A stretch of 34,656 nucleotides of DNA from a virus. Below are positions 6,073 to 14,336 of this stretch, one piece after another (position 1 is the stretch's first letter; every line of letters starts with the position of its first letter). A model generated the notes under the pieces. It saw nothing but the letters and a program-made list of their open reading frames with translations, did no database searches and was not told the origin of the DNA. The DNA is taken from the IMG/VR virus record IMGVR_UViG_3300045006_000421, positions 1-34,656 of that record, one strand, 5' to 3'. A program made the position numbers and the translations under genes.

Positions 6073-7508
6073 CTTCTGTATTCATAAGCTCCTTCTATAA
6101 GTCCTTTCTTTTCACGATATTTTCTATAAGTTTTGAATGAAGCATAAGATAAAATTCCAAGAAAGATAAATAGGAAGAAAATTGTTCTTAGGTTTGAATC
6201 TCTTTTTGAAATCCTGTCTCTTTCTTTTTGGTATTCTAACGATAAATTTGAAATGTTTGAAATTGTGTTTACTATGCCTATTTTATCATTTAATAAACTA
6301 TAATCATTTTGCAATCTTATCACCGAAGTTGTGACATTTCCTATTTCTCTCTTTTGGTCATAAAAGTCTTTTGCAGAGATGTTTAGAGAAAGGTAAGAGT
6401 CTGACCCATTTCCATTAGTAATGATGGTTTGATTTGGGTTGCATAGGAAAAGGTTTGGATGTGCTTTGCAGTATACCTCTGCAAACCACACTAAAAAACC
6501 CGCATCAGTGCTTGTATCTACAAAAACTTGCGTGTATGGAATGAATACAGAAATGCTTTTTGTCATAGTTTCTGTGTTTGATCCTTTCACTGTGAAATCA
6601 ATAGTATATGTTTTGTTTGTATCATTTGTGTTGAAGATTACTGGAGAAATTTTATAAGTAACTAAATTCTGCGAGTTTACAATTAAATCAAAGTTATTTT
6701 CTTCAAATGTAATCCAATTAGAACTTGAGTTTATTTTTATTCTTTCTGCTGTTTCTGTTCCAACATTCTTTATTCTTATAATTCCTTCACTTGAACCTGT
6801 TGCTGATATTTCAAAACTATCATCTAAAAGCTCAAAAGTCAGGTTTGTTGGATTAAGGAAAAAGTTAAGTCCAACATTCCACACAAAGTCATATAATGGA
6901 TTATGAACCTTTTCTTGTGAAGTTCTATTTATTACTTCAATAGTTCCACGAAAATTATTAAATTCTGCCCATCCACTATCTTGATAATTGTAAGTTCCTA
7001 TTTCACTAAAAGTGTAAGAGAAAGTCTCATTTGGATTTATGTTTTGACTGAATTTGCTTGAGAAAAGGTTATGGAAGATATTGTCTTTGTTTGTCCATAC
7101 TATGGTGTCTCCCACTCTTATTATTAAATACCTTGTTGAAAATCCCGTATTTGTGACATTTATATTGTAAGTTGTAATTTCTGTGGGAATTGTTGCCAAA
7201 AATCTGAACTCTACATTACTTGTTCTACTCTCTGAAATTGATTGTGAGGGAGATAGTGTGAAGTTAATGTCTGTTGTTGAATTCTTTGGAATAGTTGAAT
7301 TTAAAGGGAATGAAAATCCTAATCCACTAAGATTTGAAAACTTGATGTCATAGATGTCAAAGTTGTAGGTATTGTTTATTGTTAGAACATAACTCTTTGT
7401 TTCTCCTACTTTCTGTGAAAAGTCAAAAGGGCTTTGAATTATTGTTACTTGTGCGTTTATAGTTGCAATTGAGAAAATCACTACTAATATAAGAGTTATC
7501 ATCCTCAT
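6069..7508 (-). CDS. Secreted cupredoxin-like and Ig-like membrane protein (479 aa)
   Basis: Signal peptide (about residues 1-20), a CARDB/Ig-like beta domain, then a plastocyanin-like segment at about 126-193: GDTIVWTNKDNIFHNLFSS followed by NPNETFSYTFSEIGTYNYQD. In copper cupredoxins the first His is followed by a C-x-H-x-M loop after the Y-x-Y strand; here His146 remains but that loop reads SGWAEFNNFRG, so the Cys, second His and Met ligands are missing and copper binding is unlikely. A second Ig-like domain follows, then a short coiled segment, a transmembrane helix (about 443-460) and a basic tail ending GAYEYRR. Sequons are frequent. The fold is probably used for adhesion or structure. 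Confidence 0.8.
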   Translation of the reverse strand: MRMITLILVVIFSIATINAQVTIIQSPFDFSQKVGETKSYVLTINNTYNFDIYDIKFSNLSGLGFSFPLNSTIPKNSTTDINFTLSPSQSISESRTSNVEFRFLATIPTEITTYNINVTNTGFSTRYLIIRVGDTIVWTNKDNIFHNLFSSKFSQNINPNETFSYTFSEIGTYNYQDSGWAEFNNFRGTIEVINRTSQEKVHNPLYDFVWNVGLNFFLNPTNLTFELLDDSFEISATGSSEGIIRIKNVGTETAERIKINSSSNWITFEENNFDLIVNSQNLVTYKISPVIFNTNDTNKTYTIDFTVKGSNTETMTKSISVFIPYTQVFVDTSTDAGFLVWFAEVYCKAHPNLFLCNPNQTIITNGNGSDSYLSLNISAKDFYDQKREIGNVTTSVIRLQNDYSLLNDKIGIVNTISNISNLSLEYQKERDRISKRDSNLRTIFFLFIFLGILSYASFKTYRKYREKKGLIEGAYEYRR

Positions 7509-7864
7509 TTTTTGATTAATGACCTTACTTCCTCTAATTTTACTTTTATGTCAATAATATCTTTTCTGATTTCTGCAATTTCTTTTTTCATATCTATGGA
7601 TTCATCTATTCTCATTATTCTTATAAGAATTCCATTTTCATCCCTTATTGTTTTAAATCCAACCATCTTCAAAGAGTCATATAAATCCATTAAGTCTCTT
7701 CCTGTGTCTGGATGTATCTGAATGCTCTTGAATAGCTTTGTTGGTGAGATTATCTGTCCTATATCCATATTTGCTATTGCAGAAGATATTCTTCTATGTT
7801 TTTCTTCTTTCTTGTCTACTTTTCTTTCTTTCTTCATAATTTCTTTTTTTGAATTTAAATTCAT
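7505..7864 (-). CDS. Winged-helix-like protein with C-terminal coiled coil (119 aa)
   Basis: A basic Lys-rich N-terminus, a segment that reads like a winged helix (SPTKLFKSIQIHPDTGRDLM then a hairpin around GFKTIRDENGILIRI), and a heptad-rich C-terminus (about residues 90-118) suited to dimerisation. It could be a DNA-binding regulator. The upstream TATA at about 7887-7896 places transcription start at this ATG, which supports this start over the internal Met at residue 10. It overlaps the following cupredoxin-like gene by four bases. Confidence 0.65.
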   Translation of the reverse strand: MNLNSKKEIMKKERKVDKKEEKHRRISSAIANMDIGQIISPTKLFKSIQIHPDTGRDLMDLYDSLKMVGFKTIRDENGILIRIMRIDESIDMKKEIAEIRKDIIDIKVKLEEVRSLIKK

Positions 7865-7884
7865 ATATAGAATTAGAAGAAGTA

Positions 7885-8238
7885 TTAATATTTAAATCTG
7901 TCGTTTTTGGGGTTTTTGGGTTTTTGGTTTTTTCTTCTTTTATCAATAACAATGAAGATTATGAACATGGAAAGTAGAAGAATTAAAGTAATAGATCCTA
8001 TAAGAAGGTTTTTGTAATTTCCCGCATACTTCTCTACACCCAAACCAAATCCAATTATTTGTTGTGTTCCTGATTCAATTCCTTTTAAATTCGCAATATA
8101 AGAGAGTTCATTGTCTCCTACACACTGAATAATTGATTCTTGGTCTCCTCCGCATACATTTAAAGACTCCGTATCATTTGCAGAGATAAAATTCATTAAT
8201 AAAACTACAACAAACAAAATTCTTATCCAATTTTTCAT
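7885..8238 (-). CDS. Secreted single-TM protein (117 aa)
   Basis: A signal peptide (about residues 4-20) precedes a short ectodomain with two cysteines that may form a disulphide (NVCGGDQ and IIQCVGD), then a transmembrane helix (about 79-97) and a basic cytoplasmic tail ending in Lys/Asn/Pro repeats. It starts one base after the stop of the 870-residue fibre-like gene, so it may anchor or assist that protein. Family not recognised. Confidence 0.7.
   Translation of the reverse strand: MKNWIRILFVVVLLMNFISANDTESLNVCGGDQESIIQCVGDNELSYIANLKGIESGTQQIIGFGLGVEKYAGNYKNLLIGSITLILLLSMFIIFIVIDKRRKNQKPKNPKNDRFKY
7887..7896 (-). promoter_or_regulatory. TATA box inside the end of the upstream gene
   Basis: TTTAAATATT on the minus strand is centred 26-28 nt before the ATG at 7864 and overlaps the stop codon of the 117-aa gene. 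No shared palindrome lies upstream of it; the sequence there is coding. Confidence 0.5.
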
Positions 8239-8239
8239 T

Positions 8240-10852
8240 TTATCCTATATTTGTCCATGTGCCTCCTACTCCACATATATACCAACCACTTGCATTTGAA
8301 ATCATTGAATGATTATAAGTCCCATCACAAGCAGGACTAAAAGTTGGGGCTGAAAGGAAATAGGTAATCGTATTAGCATTAAGATTTCCCAAAGTTGAAT
8401 TGGTTGTAATATTCAAACTTCCAATTACATTTAACTTATTTTGAGGACTTGTCGTCCCAATTCCGACGTTGCCTCCATCTAATATTGTCATTACAGGAAC
8501 ACTATTACCATAAAATTGTGTGCTTCCAGAAGGATTTATATAAATTAAATTTCTTATGCTTTCAGCAGGAGCTATACCAGAACCGCCAGAATCACTATAA
8601 ACATATAATGGTATCTTACTCGATGAATAACCACTAAACATGGCAGGATAATAAGTTGATGGATTTCCAACAACCTCTAACTGATGAGTTGGCGCTGTCG
8701 TTCCAATACCAACATTTCCATTCATAAAAGAAAACCCATCGCCATCATCTAACTTTAAATAAGAACTACTCTCATAATCAGGATATAAATATAGAAATCC
8801 ACTATCACTTTCACCAACAATACCTGCATCAACTTCTAAATAACCATCAGCTACACTTAATCTTCGATTTGGATTTGTCGTCCCAATTCCGACGTTGCCT
8901 GCGTTGTCTATTCTTACTTTTTCAGCATTATCAGAACCATAAAATCCTATTTGTCCATCATCTCTCACAATAAATTTAGTGTTTCCTGCTGAATTTGCAG
9001 CTTCAAAAGTATAGCCCGTAGTTGTTCCTGCACCTCTTACACTTAATCTACCATTTCCCGATGCTGTATTAATACCAACATCACCCCCAATAAAAGAAAA
9101 TTTACCACTACCGACATTAAAATAAGATATTAAATTATTTTCATCCCAATACCAAGAAGTTTTAACTACTCCATCGTGAGCCAAATCTAATTCTGTATAT
9201 TGTGAGCCGTCATTATCAACTATTAAATCATTTGTATTTCCGCCTTTAACAACCAATTTCGCTCCAGGACTTGTTGTTCCTATTCCGATGTTGCCGTTCG
9301 CTCCATTAATTAACATTTTTGGTGTTGTTCTATCTCCAGCAAAAAACTTAATTTTATCATTTGTATTAAACGCTGATAATGCAATATCATTTCCATATGT
9401 CTGCAATACTGTTGTGCCCTGATAAGCTGTAACATCTGAATAATCATCAGCGTAAGGAGCAAGCGTCATGTCATATTCTGTTCCACTTCTCAAAGTAGCC
9501 ATTTTAAAAGAAGCATAATTTGTTGTATCTGAAATTGATTTATATATCTCTAATTGTGTATCTGGTGCCGTTGTCCCGATACCGACGTTGCCTGCAGCAG
9601 TTATTCTCATTCTTTCTCCCAATACATTACTATTTATTGTGTGAAATGCCATATAACTTTTAACTTCTGCAGCAGATGCCCAATTTGATTCTCCTACAAC
9701 ACCTATTCTTGCTGCTTCAACTGTATCTGTCCCAAATGTAGCCTGTGTTGAATAAAATCTTAATGCATTTCCATAACCACCTTGTTGCAAATTAGCTAAC
9801 CTAAAACCTCCTGCTTCAGTAGTACTTGTTCGTTCAATATCTAATATCTCATCAGGACTAGTCGTCCCGATACCGACTCTATCACTTACACTATCAATAA
9901 ATAAAGTTCCTGAATCAAAGGTATAATTTCCAGTTGCAGTGTCGCCTGAATTCAACAGAAATGAATCATTTGTTGCATAATTATAACTCAATAAAAAGTT
10001 AGAATAATTTAAACTCCATCTGCTGTCATTTAATGCGTATCCATAAATTGTCGAGAAGTTGGAGTAATTCAAACTCCAAAGTGAATCATTCAAAGCATAA
10101 TTCTTACTTGTCAAATAATCAGAGTAATTCAAACTCCAACGTGAATCGTTAAGGGCATAATTTTTAGTTGTTAAATAATCAGAGTAATTACTAAAGAAAG
10201 TATCATTAAGGTATATAGGGGAGGTGGTTATATTATAAAATCCAAATGGATTTGTTGCTAAATAATAAGATGTATTTGTTGCATTCCAATCTTGAAATCT
10301 CATTAAAATTGTTCCATTTGTGGCTTGTGTCCATGTTGGTTTTGTAAGATATGTTGAATAATTTAATGTCCATAAACTATCATTAAGGGCATAATTTTGA
10401 TTAGTTAAAAATTGGGAATAATTTGTATTCCACAATGATTCATTTACACTTGTCAAATAAATCCCACTACCTATAATATATTGACCACTTACATTTCCTG
10501 TAATATTCAATGATTTTCCATAAATCCTATTAAAAATTATATCTGAGTAATTATGTGTTTTTCTTAATGTTCCATCTCTTGTTTCACATAAGTAAGAAGG
10601 AATTGAAGGTAATGAAGAAATATCAATTTCAAAGAAGGATCTTCCTGTGTAATCTGTCATTGTGTTGTTTGAATATGTTAAAAGAATTCCTGTGCAATCT
10701 GAACCTGTTGTAAAATCAAATTTATAGGAGTAATTTGTATTTGGAGAATACTTTCCTTCTGCGTTCTTTGGTGTAAGGCTTATTGGAAATCCTGCTGAAA
10801 TCATTCCTAATAATAAAATTAAACAAAATAGTAAGATTACACTTCTTTTCAT
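8240..10852 (-). CDS. Large secreted tail-fibre-like repeat protein (870 aa)
   Basis: After a signal peptide (about residues 1-20) there are two repeat arrays. The first (about residues 130-300) repeats units of roughly 23 residues with the theme NYALNDSxWxLNYSxYLT. The second (about 325-840) has at least six units containing NVGIGTTSP or a close variant followed by a hydrophobic LxV/LEI, plus one degenerate unit (DVGINTASGNGRLSV). GIGTTSP repeats are typical of phage tail-fibre and trimeric beta-structured adhesin shafts. No S74 self-cleaving chaperone signature is visible; the C-terminus has two cysteines (SPACDGTYNHSM and WYICGVGG) and ends TWTNIG. There is no C-terminal membrane anchor. 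It is probably a host-binding spike or adhesin, and the first gene of a five-gene surface operon. Confidence 0.85.
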   Translation of the reverse strand: MKRSVILLFCLILLLGMISAGFPISLTPKNAEGKYSPNTNYSYKFDFTTGSDCTGILLTYSNNTMTDYTGRSFFEIDISSLPSIPSYLCETRDGTLRKTHNYSDIIFNRIYGKSLNITGNVSGQYIIGSGIYLTSVNESLWNTNYSQFLTNQNYALNDSLWTLNYSTYLTKPTWTQATNGTILMRFQDWNATNTSYYLATNPFGFYNITTSPIYLNDTFFSNYSDYLTTKNYALNDSRWSLNYSDYLTSKNYALNDSLWSLNYSNFSTIYGYALNDSRWSLNYSNFLLSYNYATNDSFLLNSGDTATGNYTFDSGTLFIDSVSDRVGIGTTSPDEILDIERTSTTEAGGFRLANLQQGGYGNALRFYSTQATFGTDTVEAARIGVVGESNWASAAEVKSYMAFHTINSNVLGERMRITAAGNVGIGTTAPDTQLEIYKSISDTTNYASFKMATLRSGTEYDMTLAPYADDYSDVTAYQGTTVLQTYGNDIALSAFNTNDKIKFFAGDRTTPKMLINGANGNIGIGTTSPGAKLVVKGGNTNDLIVDNDGSQYTELDLAHDGVVKTSWYWDENNLISYFNVGSGKFSFIGGDVGINTASGNGRLSVRGAGTTTGYTFEAANSAGNTKFIVRDDGQIGFYGSDNAEKVRIDNAGNVGIGTTNPNRRLSVADGYLEVDAGIVGESDSGFLYLYPDYESSSYLKLDDGDGFSFMNGNVGIGTTAPTHQLEVVGNPSTYYPAMFSGYSSSKIPLYVYSDSGGSGIAPAESIRNLIYINPSGSTQFYGNSVPVMTILDGGNVGIGTTSPQNKLNVIGSLNITTNSTLGNLNANTITYFLSAPTFSPACDGTYNHSMISNASGWYICGVGGTWTNIG

Positions 10853-10873
10853 GGTTTTTTAAAGTTTCTTCTT

Positions 10874-10907
10874 TATTTAAGTATTTCCTTTTTTGAATTT
10901 TAATTCA
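10874..10907 (-). promoter_or_regulatory. Promoter with weaker shared palindrome, 870-aa gene
   Basis: TATA-like CTTAAATA (minus strand) at 10874-10881, centred 25-26 nt before the ATG. TTTTTGAA-N6-TTCA lies eight bases upstream at 10890-10907. Here the palindrome is imperfect and lies inside the last codons of the 337-aa gene. Confidence 0.5.
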
Positions 10908-11890
10908 GCAACTTCTTTAGTAATTCTAATTATATTGCTATTCATTTGTTCAAGAACTTGTGAAAGTTTAATGTCTTGTTCAGAAAGAGTCTTTATTCTT
11001 TTTGAAAATTCTTTGAAGTTTTCTTTTATTGTTGTAGTAGTTATAGGATCTTTATCTAAAGATTTGAAAAAAGGAATTATTTTATTATCCATATCTTCTG
11101 GGGATGTTTCTTTATGAACTCCTTCAAATTCATCTGAATCAAAGCTATTGTCTATTAGATAAGTCAATCCTCTCCCAGTCCATATCTCTAATTTCTTTTT
11201 CTTTCTATTATACTGTTTTGCCAAAGAATTTTTAATCATGGCGTGATGTTGTCTTGTAACTTTCCATTTTATCTTTCCGTTAGGAAAAAGGTTTGCCTGA
11301 AACAATTTTTCTATACCTTTTACTAATCTTAACATATCATAAACTGCATGACTTTGTGAAACTTTTGCCAAATTTGAGATGTAACTTGATTTCTCATAGA
11401 TAATTATTGATTTGTTAGTAATGTGAACCTTTCTACCTTTGTAGATTAGTCCTTCCCCACTTCCAATCAGATGTTTTAATGGATACCACTCAATCCCTCT
11501 TCTATCTAAGAATTTTCTTCTCCTAAAACTATACCATCCTGAAATGTTATTAAGAATTACTTTCATCTGGAAAGAATGTCCTCTATTTTTGTCTTTTGGA
11601 AATTTGGATAATGTAAGAGGGTTGTTTGTATCTACTCGGATTGATTTTTGAAGTTGGTTTTCATCAAATTCTTTCTTTATTTGCCATACTTTTCCTATCT
11701 TTTCTACAAATCCAGAAACTCTTAAAATCTTTAGATAATAACTTAATGACGAAGGAGAAATATTTAAAATTGAGCAGATACTATTTTCCTCTACTCCATC
11801 TTTATTCTTTTTTGAAGGTTTAACATCACTATTTAGAAGGTTGTAAATCTTGAGAAGTTTATCGTATAACTTCAAATTTGAAGTTGTCAT
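10877..11890 (-). CDS. Helix-turn-helix protein, candidate replication initiator (337 aa)
   Basis: A winged helix-turn-helix at about residues 34-75 (ENSICSILNISPSSLSYYLK then a wing), a central domain of about 170 residues including TRQHHAMIKNSLAKQYNRKK and TYLIDNSFDSDEFEGVH, and a C-terminal helical coiled region. The central pattern resembles proteins I associate with mobile elements of DPANN archaea; I cannot name a Pfam family. Replication initiation is a guess from size, DNA-binding domain and the lack of any other Rep candidate; a transcription regulator is the main alternative. It ends the 17-gene operon and its ATG overlaps the upstream stop (ATGA). Confidence 0.7.
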   Translation of the reverse strand: MTTSNLKLYDKLLKIYNLLNSDVKPSKKNKDGVEENSICSILNISPSSLSYYLKILRVSGFVEKIGKVWQIKKEFDENQLQKSIRVDTNNPLTLSKFPKDKNRGHSFQMKVILNNISGWYSFRRRKFLDRRGIEWYPLKHLIGSGEGLIYKGRKVHITNKSIIIYEKSSYISNLAKVSQSHAVYDMLRLVKGIEKLFQANLFPNGKIKWKVTRQHHAMIKNSLAKQYNRKKKKLEIWTGRGLTYLIDNSFDSDEFEGVHKETSPEDMDNKIIPFFKSLDKDPITTTTIKENFKEFSKRIKTLSEQDIKLSQVLEQMNSNIIRITKEVAELKFKKGNT

Positions 11891-12045
11891 TTTATTTTTC
11901 TTTGTTTTTGCTTTTTAGTTACTTTATCATGTAATTTTTTACAATCACCGCAATCAATACATAACCCACATACAAGACAACACTTATGATTACTTTCATC
12001 TCCATATACTTCGTGCATAGTTTTAATTTTCTTGAATAATCTCAT
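11887..12045 (-). CDS. Cysteine-rich mini-protein (52 aa)
   Basis: The product carries a dense cluster CCLVCGLCIDCGDC preceded by His residues (TMHEVYGDESNHK) and a basic tail. The Cys pairs could bind one or two zinc ions. Both ends overlap neighbours by four bases (ATGA), so it is translated within the polycistronic message. Function unknown. Confidence 0.7.
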   Translation of the reverse strand: MRLFKKIKTMHEVYGDESNHKCCLVCGLCIDCGDCKKLHDKVTKKQKQRKIK

Positions 12046-12209
12046 TTTGTTTTCCTTTTTCGAGTTTTAATTGGAGGGAAAGTGCCATCAGGACGTATTA
12101 CAAATTGTTGTATCCAATCCCATACTATTGGATGCAATCTCATTTTTTTATATTTCTGTGAAATATAAACACTCATACCTAATAATTCACCTTGATATTT
12201 TTGTTTCAT
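12042..12209 (-). CDS. Small basic protein (55 aa)
   Basis: Begins MKQKYQGELLGMSVYISQ and ends with a Lys/Arg-rich tail (TRKRKTK), with an aromatic patch in the middle (IVWDWIQQFV). No known motif. It has four-base overlaps at both ends with neighbouring small genes, and charge that suits nucleic-acid binding. Confidence 0.65.
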   Translation of the reverse strand: MKQKYQGELLGMSVYISQKYKKMRLHPIVWDWIQQFVIRPDGTFPPIKTRKRKTK

Positions 12210-12487
12210 TTTTCACCTCGTTGTCGGCAGGAATTAATAGCCTCTTCTCTCAAATATTCTAAATCCATTAATGCCTTCACAATATTCTTATTATAATCTC
12301 TTCTCCAAGACTTAGGATACCTTCTTTCTGTATTTATATCTAAAACCATTAAATTAGCAACTATTTCTAAAATATTCTTATATTTTCTTCTATTTTTCGG
12401 AGATAATTTCCTATAATTCTCCCTATACCACTTATTAATGCAAACAAAATTCTTTTTAAAAAAATCTATTGTGTATATAATTTTCAT
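12206..12487 (-). CDS. Small helical protein (93 aa)
   Basis: A Lys/Arg/Tyr-rich, probably all-helical soluble protein (YRKLSPKNRRKYKNILEIVANLM, shown in part). It has no recognised family. The ATG overlaps the upstream stop and its own stop overlaps the next ATG, so the start is well supported. Confidence 0.7.
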   Translation of the reverse strand: MKIIYTIDFFKKNFVCINKWYRENYRKLSPKNRRKYKNILEIVANLMVLDINTERRYPKSWRRDYNKNIVKALMDLEYLREEAINSCRQRGEK

Positions 12488-12603
12488 TCTCCACCTCTAC
12501 GAGAAGGGACACCATCAGTATAACGCTGTCTTATGTCGTTAGCAACTTGACTTTTTGTATCCCCTAAAGGTTTTGTCTGCAAACTATTTTTTGACTTTTT
12601 CAT
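12484..12603 (-). CDS. Mini-protein (39 aa)
   Basis: Encodes MKKSKNSLQTKPLGDTKSQV and continues to a basic tail RRGGE. It is polar and probably disordered. Four-base overlaps on both sides and a GGAGAGG ribosome-binding sequence ahead of the ATG support it despite its size. Confidence 0.6.
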   Translation of the reverse strand: MKKSKNSLQTKPLGDTKSQVANDIRQRYTDGVPSRRGGE

Positions 12604-12734
12604 TTCGCTTTCCTCTCCTTTTCAATTAATATCTTATATCTTCGCTTAAAACTCTCCTCTCTTATTCTTTTCGGTTTCATATTATCTAACTCTAATGTTT
12701 GATGCAACGCTAATTCATAAGATTTTATACTCAT
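12600..12734 (-). CDS. Mini-protein (44 aa)
   Basis: A predicted helical, basic protein (MSIKSYELALHQTLELDNMK, then Arg/Lys/Glu-rich). An AAGGAG sequence precedes the ATG, and both ends overlap neighbours by ATGA. No family recognised. Confidence 0.6.
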   Translation of the reverse strand: MSIKSYELALHQTLELDNMKPKRIREESFKRRYKILIEKERKAK

Positions 12735-12874
12735 CTTATTTTCTCCTTTTTAAGTTTCACAATTAAAATATATTTTTTAAGATTTAATTGATAACTTTTT
12801 ATTGGTAAATTAATTAATGTTTTTGTTTCTGAACCTGAACACTTATGAACTATTTTTACTCTTTTATCTCCCAT
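12731..12874 (-). CDS. Mini-protein (47 aa)
   Basis: Begins MGDKRVKIVHKCSGSETKTL and looks beta-rich and basic, with one Cys. It starts three bases after the upstream stop and overlaps the next ATG by four. Function unknown. Confidence 0.6.
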   Translation of the reverse strand: MGDKRVKIVHKCSGSETKTLINLPIKSYQLNLKKYILIVKLKKEKIR

Positions 12875-12877
12875 TTT

Positions 12878-13249
12878 TCACCTTGTTCCTCCTTCGTTAA
12901 TTAAAAGGGGAGCATTAAATTTATCCACCTTTTTCAATAAATTAATTCCATATAATTCCTGTCTAAACATAAATTTTAATACTTCTAACTTTTGTTCAGG
13001 CGTTGAATGGTATTTCTTTGAATTTTGTAAAGATTTCTGCCATCCCTTTTGTATGTAAGCCATCCATAAACAAATTCTTCCTGCTCCTGAAATCCACATC
13101 TGCCTTCTATCCTTAATTAACCAATATTCATTAATCAACTCCTTTTTCTCTTTCTGGGAAATACCCTTTGGCAAAGACTTCAAAGTATGTTCCTTCTTCC
13201 ATTTAAGGAATTTCTTTCTATACTCTATTGGAAGTTTAACCTTTATCAT
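12878..13249 (-). CDS. Small helical protein (123 aa)
   Basis: I start it at the ATG at 13249 ([20 protein letters not shown]), which overlaps the end of the 55-aa zinc-ribbon gene by 14 bases, because residues read further upstream fall inside that gene in another frame. The product is basic and rich in Trp and Tyr ([20 protein letters not shown]), all-helical in appearance, with no catalytic motif. It is part of the small-gene operon. Confidence 0.7.
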   Translation of the reverse strand: MIKVKLPIEYRKKFLKWKKEHTLKSLPKGISQKEKKELINEYWLIKDRRQMWISGAGRICLWMAYIQKGWQKSLQNSKKYHSTPEQKLEVLKFMFRQELYGINLLKKVDKFNAPLLINEGGTR

Positions 13250-13403
13250 TATTTCCAAATACAAAATCCTCCAATTTATCTTTACATTCATCACATAAAT
13301 CAATTTCGTCTAGTTCATTCATCCAAAAACCATTTATCTCCCCAGTAGTTATTTTATCTTCTGGATATAATTTTCTACATTTATTACAATATCTTGCTTT
13401 CAT
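13236..13403 (-). CDS. Zinc-ribbon mini-protein (55 aa)
   Basis: Two CxxC knuckles (YCNKCRK near the start and LCDECKD about 28 residues later) form a typical four-Cys zinc ribbon. The start codon lies four bases downstream of copy 1 of the hairpin repeat (13408-13452), which supplies the AGGG ahead of the ATG. This arrangement recurs at 15860 and 25664. Confidence 0.75.
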   Translation of the reverse strand: MKARYCNKCRKLYPEDKITTGEINGFWMNELDEIDLCDECKDKLEDFVFGNNDKG

Positions 13404-13407
13404 TTTC

Positions 13408-13452
13408 TTTATTAAATACCCTACCTTTAGGCAGTGGAAAGATGTTATTTTT
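13408..13452 (-). repeat. Hairpin repeat, copy 1 (pre-start element)
   Basis: About 45 nt shared with 15863-15907 and 25668-25715. On the minus strand it reads AAAATAACA, a variable stretch, then CACTGCCTAAAGGTAGGG and TATTTAATAAA. The core CTGCC-TAAA-GGtAG forms a small hairpin directly before a G-rich ribosome-binding-like sequence. The next start codon is four bases downstream. Confidence 0.7.
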
Positions 13453-13457
13453 CAACC

Positions 13458-14336
13458 TCAACATAATGAACATCCTTTACAACCTTTTTTATTTATATAC
13501 CTCTTTTCAGGTATAGTTTTTTTATTTTTGCAGGAAGGACATCCTACCTTAAACGCTTCTTCTATATAATCCTGAATAAAAAACCCTAAATGAGTTGAAT
13601 AATAAAAATCTCTTTCATTAACACCTAAATTTATTCTTACCTTTCTCATTATTTCATTAATATCTATTTCCCTATAACTTTTTTTAGTTTTTTGTCCATC
13701 TTTAAACCCAATCTTATATTTATTTTCTCCTCTACCTAATCCTTCTAATATATCATAATCAGAGGCTTTAGGCATACTATTACCCGTTTCCTCTGGCTTA
13801 TCTGCACGATTATCCACAAAATTAACATTATAGGATGTTCTCATTTTCTCAAATAAAAGCCTATCTGTTTCTCTATTTGGATTAAATTGAGCATTAGAGC
13901 CATCCACCAAAGGACTTTCACCCTTTATTCTTTTGCTTCCTCTCTGATTTTCGGCGATATGTTCAGAGCCAAGTGGATTATTCCATAGTTTTTTTATTAA
14001 TTCCATAAAAACCTCTGGATTTTCTTCATTCAAAATCCAAGCATTATCTATCCAGTGTTTTCCTTCTCTAAATTGTGTTTGTAAAACCAAAACATCAAAA
14101 TTCTTTGCATTTCTAACAATTTCATTAACCATAGAAGTTGTAAATTCATATTTATCTTGAAGTATTCTAAATTTTTCCTTTGACATACATCTCATTATTG
14201 GTTTAGTATTAGAGCCAGAAGTTTCGCCAGCCCTATATATTTGCTGACTACTTTCTTCTGGCTTGTTCGCCGAAGCAGTTGCAACCTTAATGGAATCCCT
14301 GCGGTAAATTGGCGGACTTTGAGTTTTAGTCATCAT
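13458..14336 (-). CDS. Hypothetical protein with C-terminal zinc ribbon (292 aa)
   Basis: The start is placed at the ATGATG at 14336, which follows GAGAGGAAAGAAC; a Met five codons earlier would put the ribosome-binding sequence inside the gene. The N-terminal 60 residues are polar and low complexity, the middle is mixed alpha/beta (KNFDVLVLQTQFREGKHWID), and the C-terminus carries CPSCKN and GCKGCSLC, a probable zinc ribbon. Two similar polar stretches, NKPEES near residue 25 and DKPEET near residue 185, suggest an internal duplication. It is the largest protein of the early part of the operon; no family recognised. Confidence 0.7.
   Translation of the reverse strand: MMTKTQSPPIYRRDSIKVATASANKPEESSQQIYRAGETSGSNTKPIMRCMSKEKFRILQDKYEFTTSMVNEIVRNAKNFDVLVLQTQFREGKHWIDNAWILNEENPEVFMELIKKLWNNPLGSEHIAENQRGSKRIKGESPLVDGSNAQFNPNRETDRLLFEKMRTSYNVNFVDNRADKPEETGNSMPKASDYDILEGLGRGENKYKIGFKDGQKTKKSYREIDINEIMRKVRINLGVNERDFYYSTHLGFFIQDYIEEAFKVGCPSCKNKKTIPEKRYINKKGCKGCSLC

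Noticed and set aside
5507-6100. 197-codon plus-strand frame
   Set aside because: It lies entirely opposite the 213-aa membrane protein, lacks a promoter, and its composition is that of reversed membrane coding sequence.
7848-7864. Palindrome GAATTTAAATTC at the start of the 119-aa gene as another copy of the shared operator
   Set aside because: It is the coding sequence of MNLNSK, lies downstream of the TATA box and not upstream, and lacks the N6 spacer.
8240-8400. S74 intramolecular chaperone at the end of the fibre-like protein
   Set aside because: No Ser-Asp catalytic pattern or the usual conserved block is present in the C-terminal 100 residues.
8440-10852. Regular repeats in the 870-aa gene as a CRISPR array
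   Set aside because: Units vary in length and sequence, are in frame, and encode GIGTTSP and LNYS protein repeats; there is no constant repeat-spacer pattern and no cas gene.
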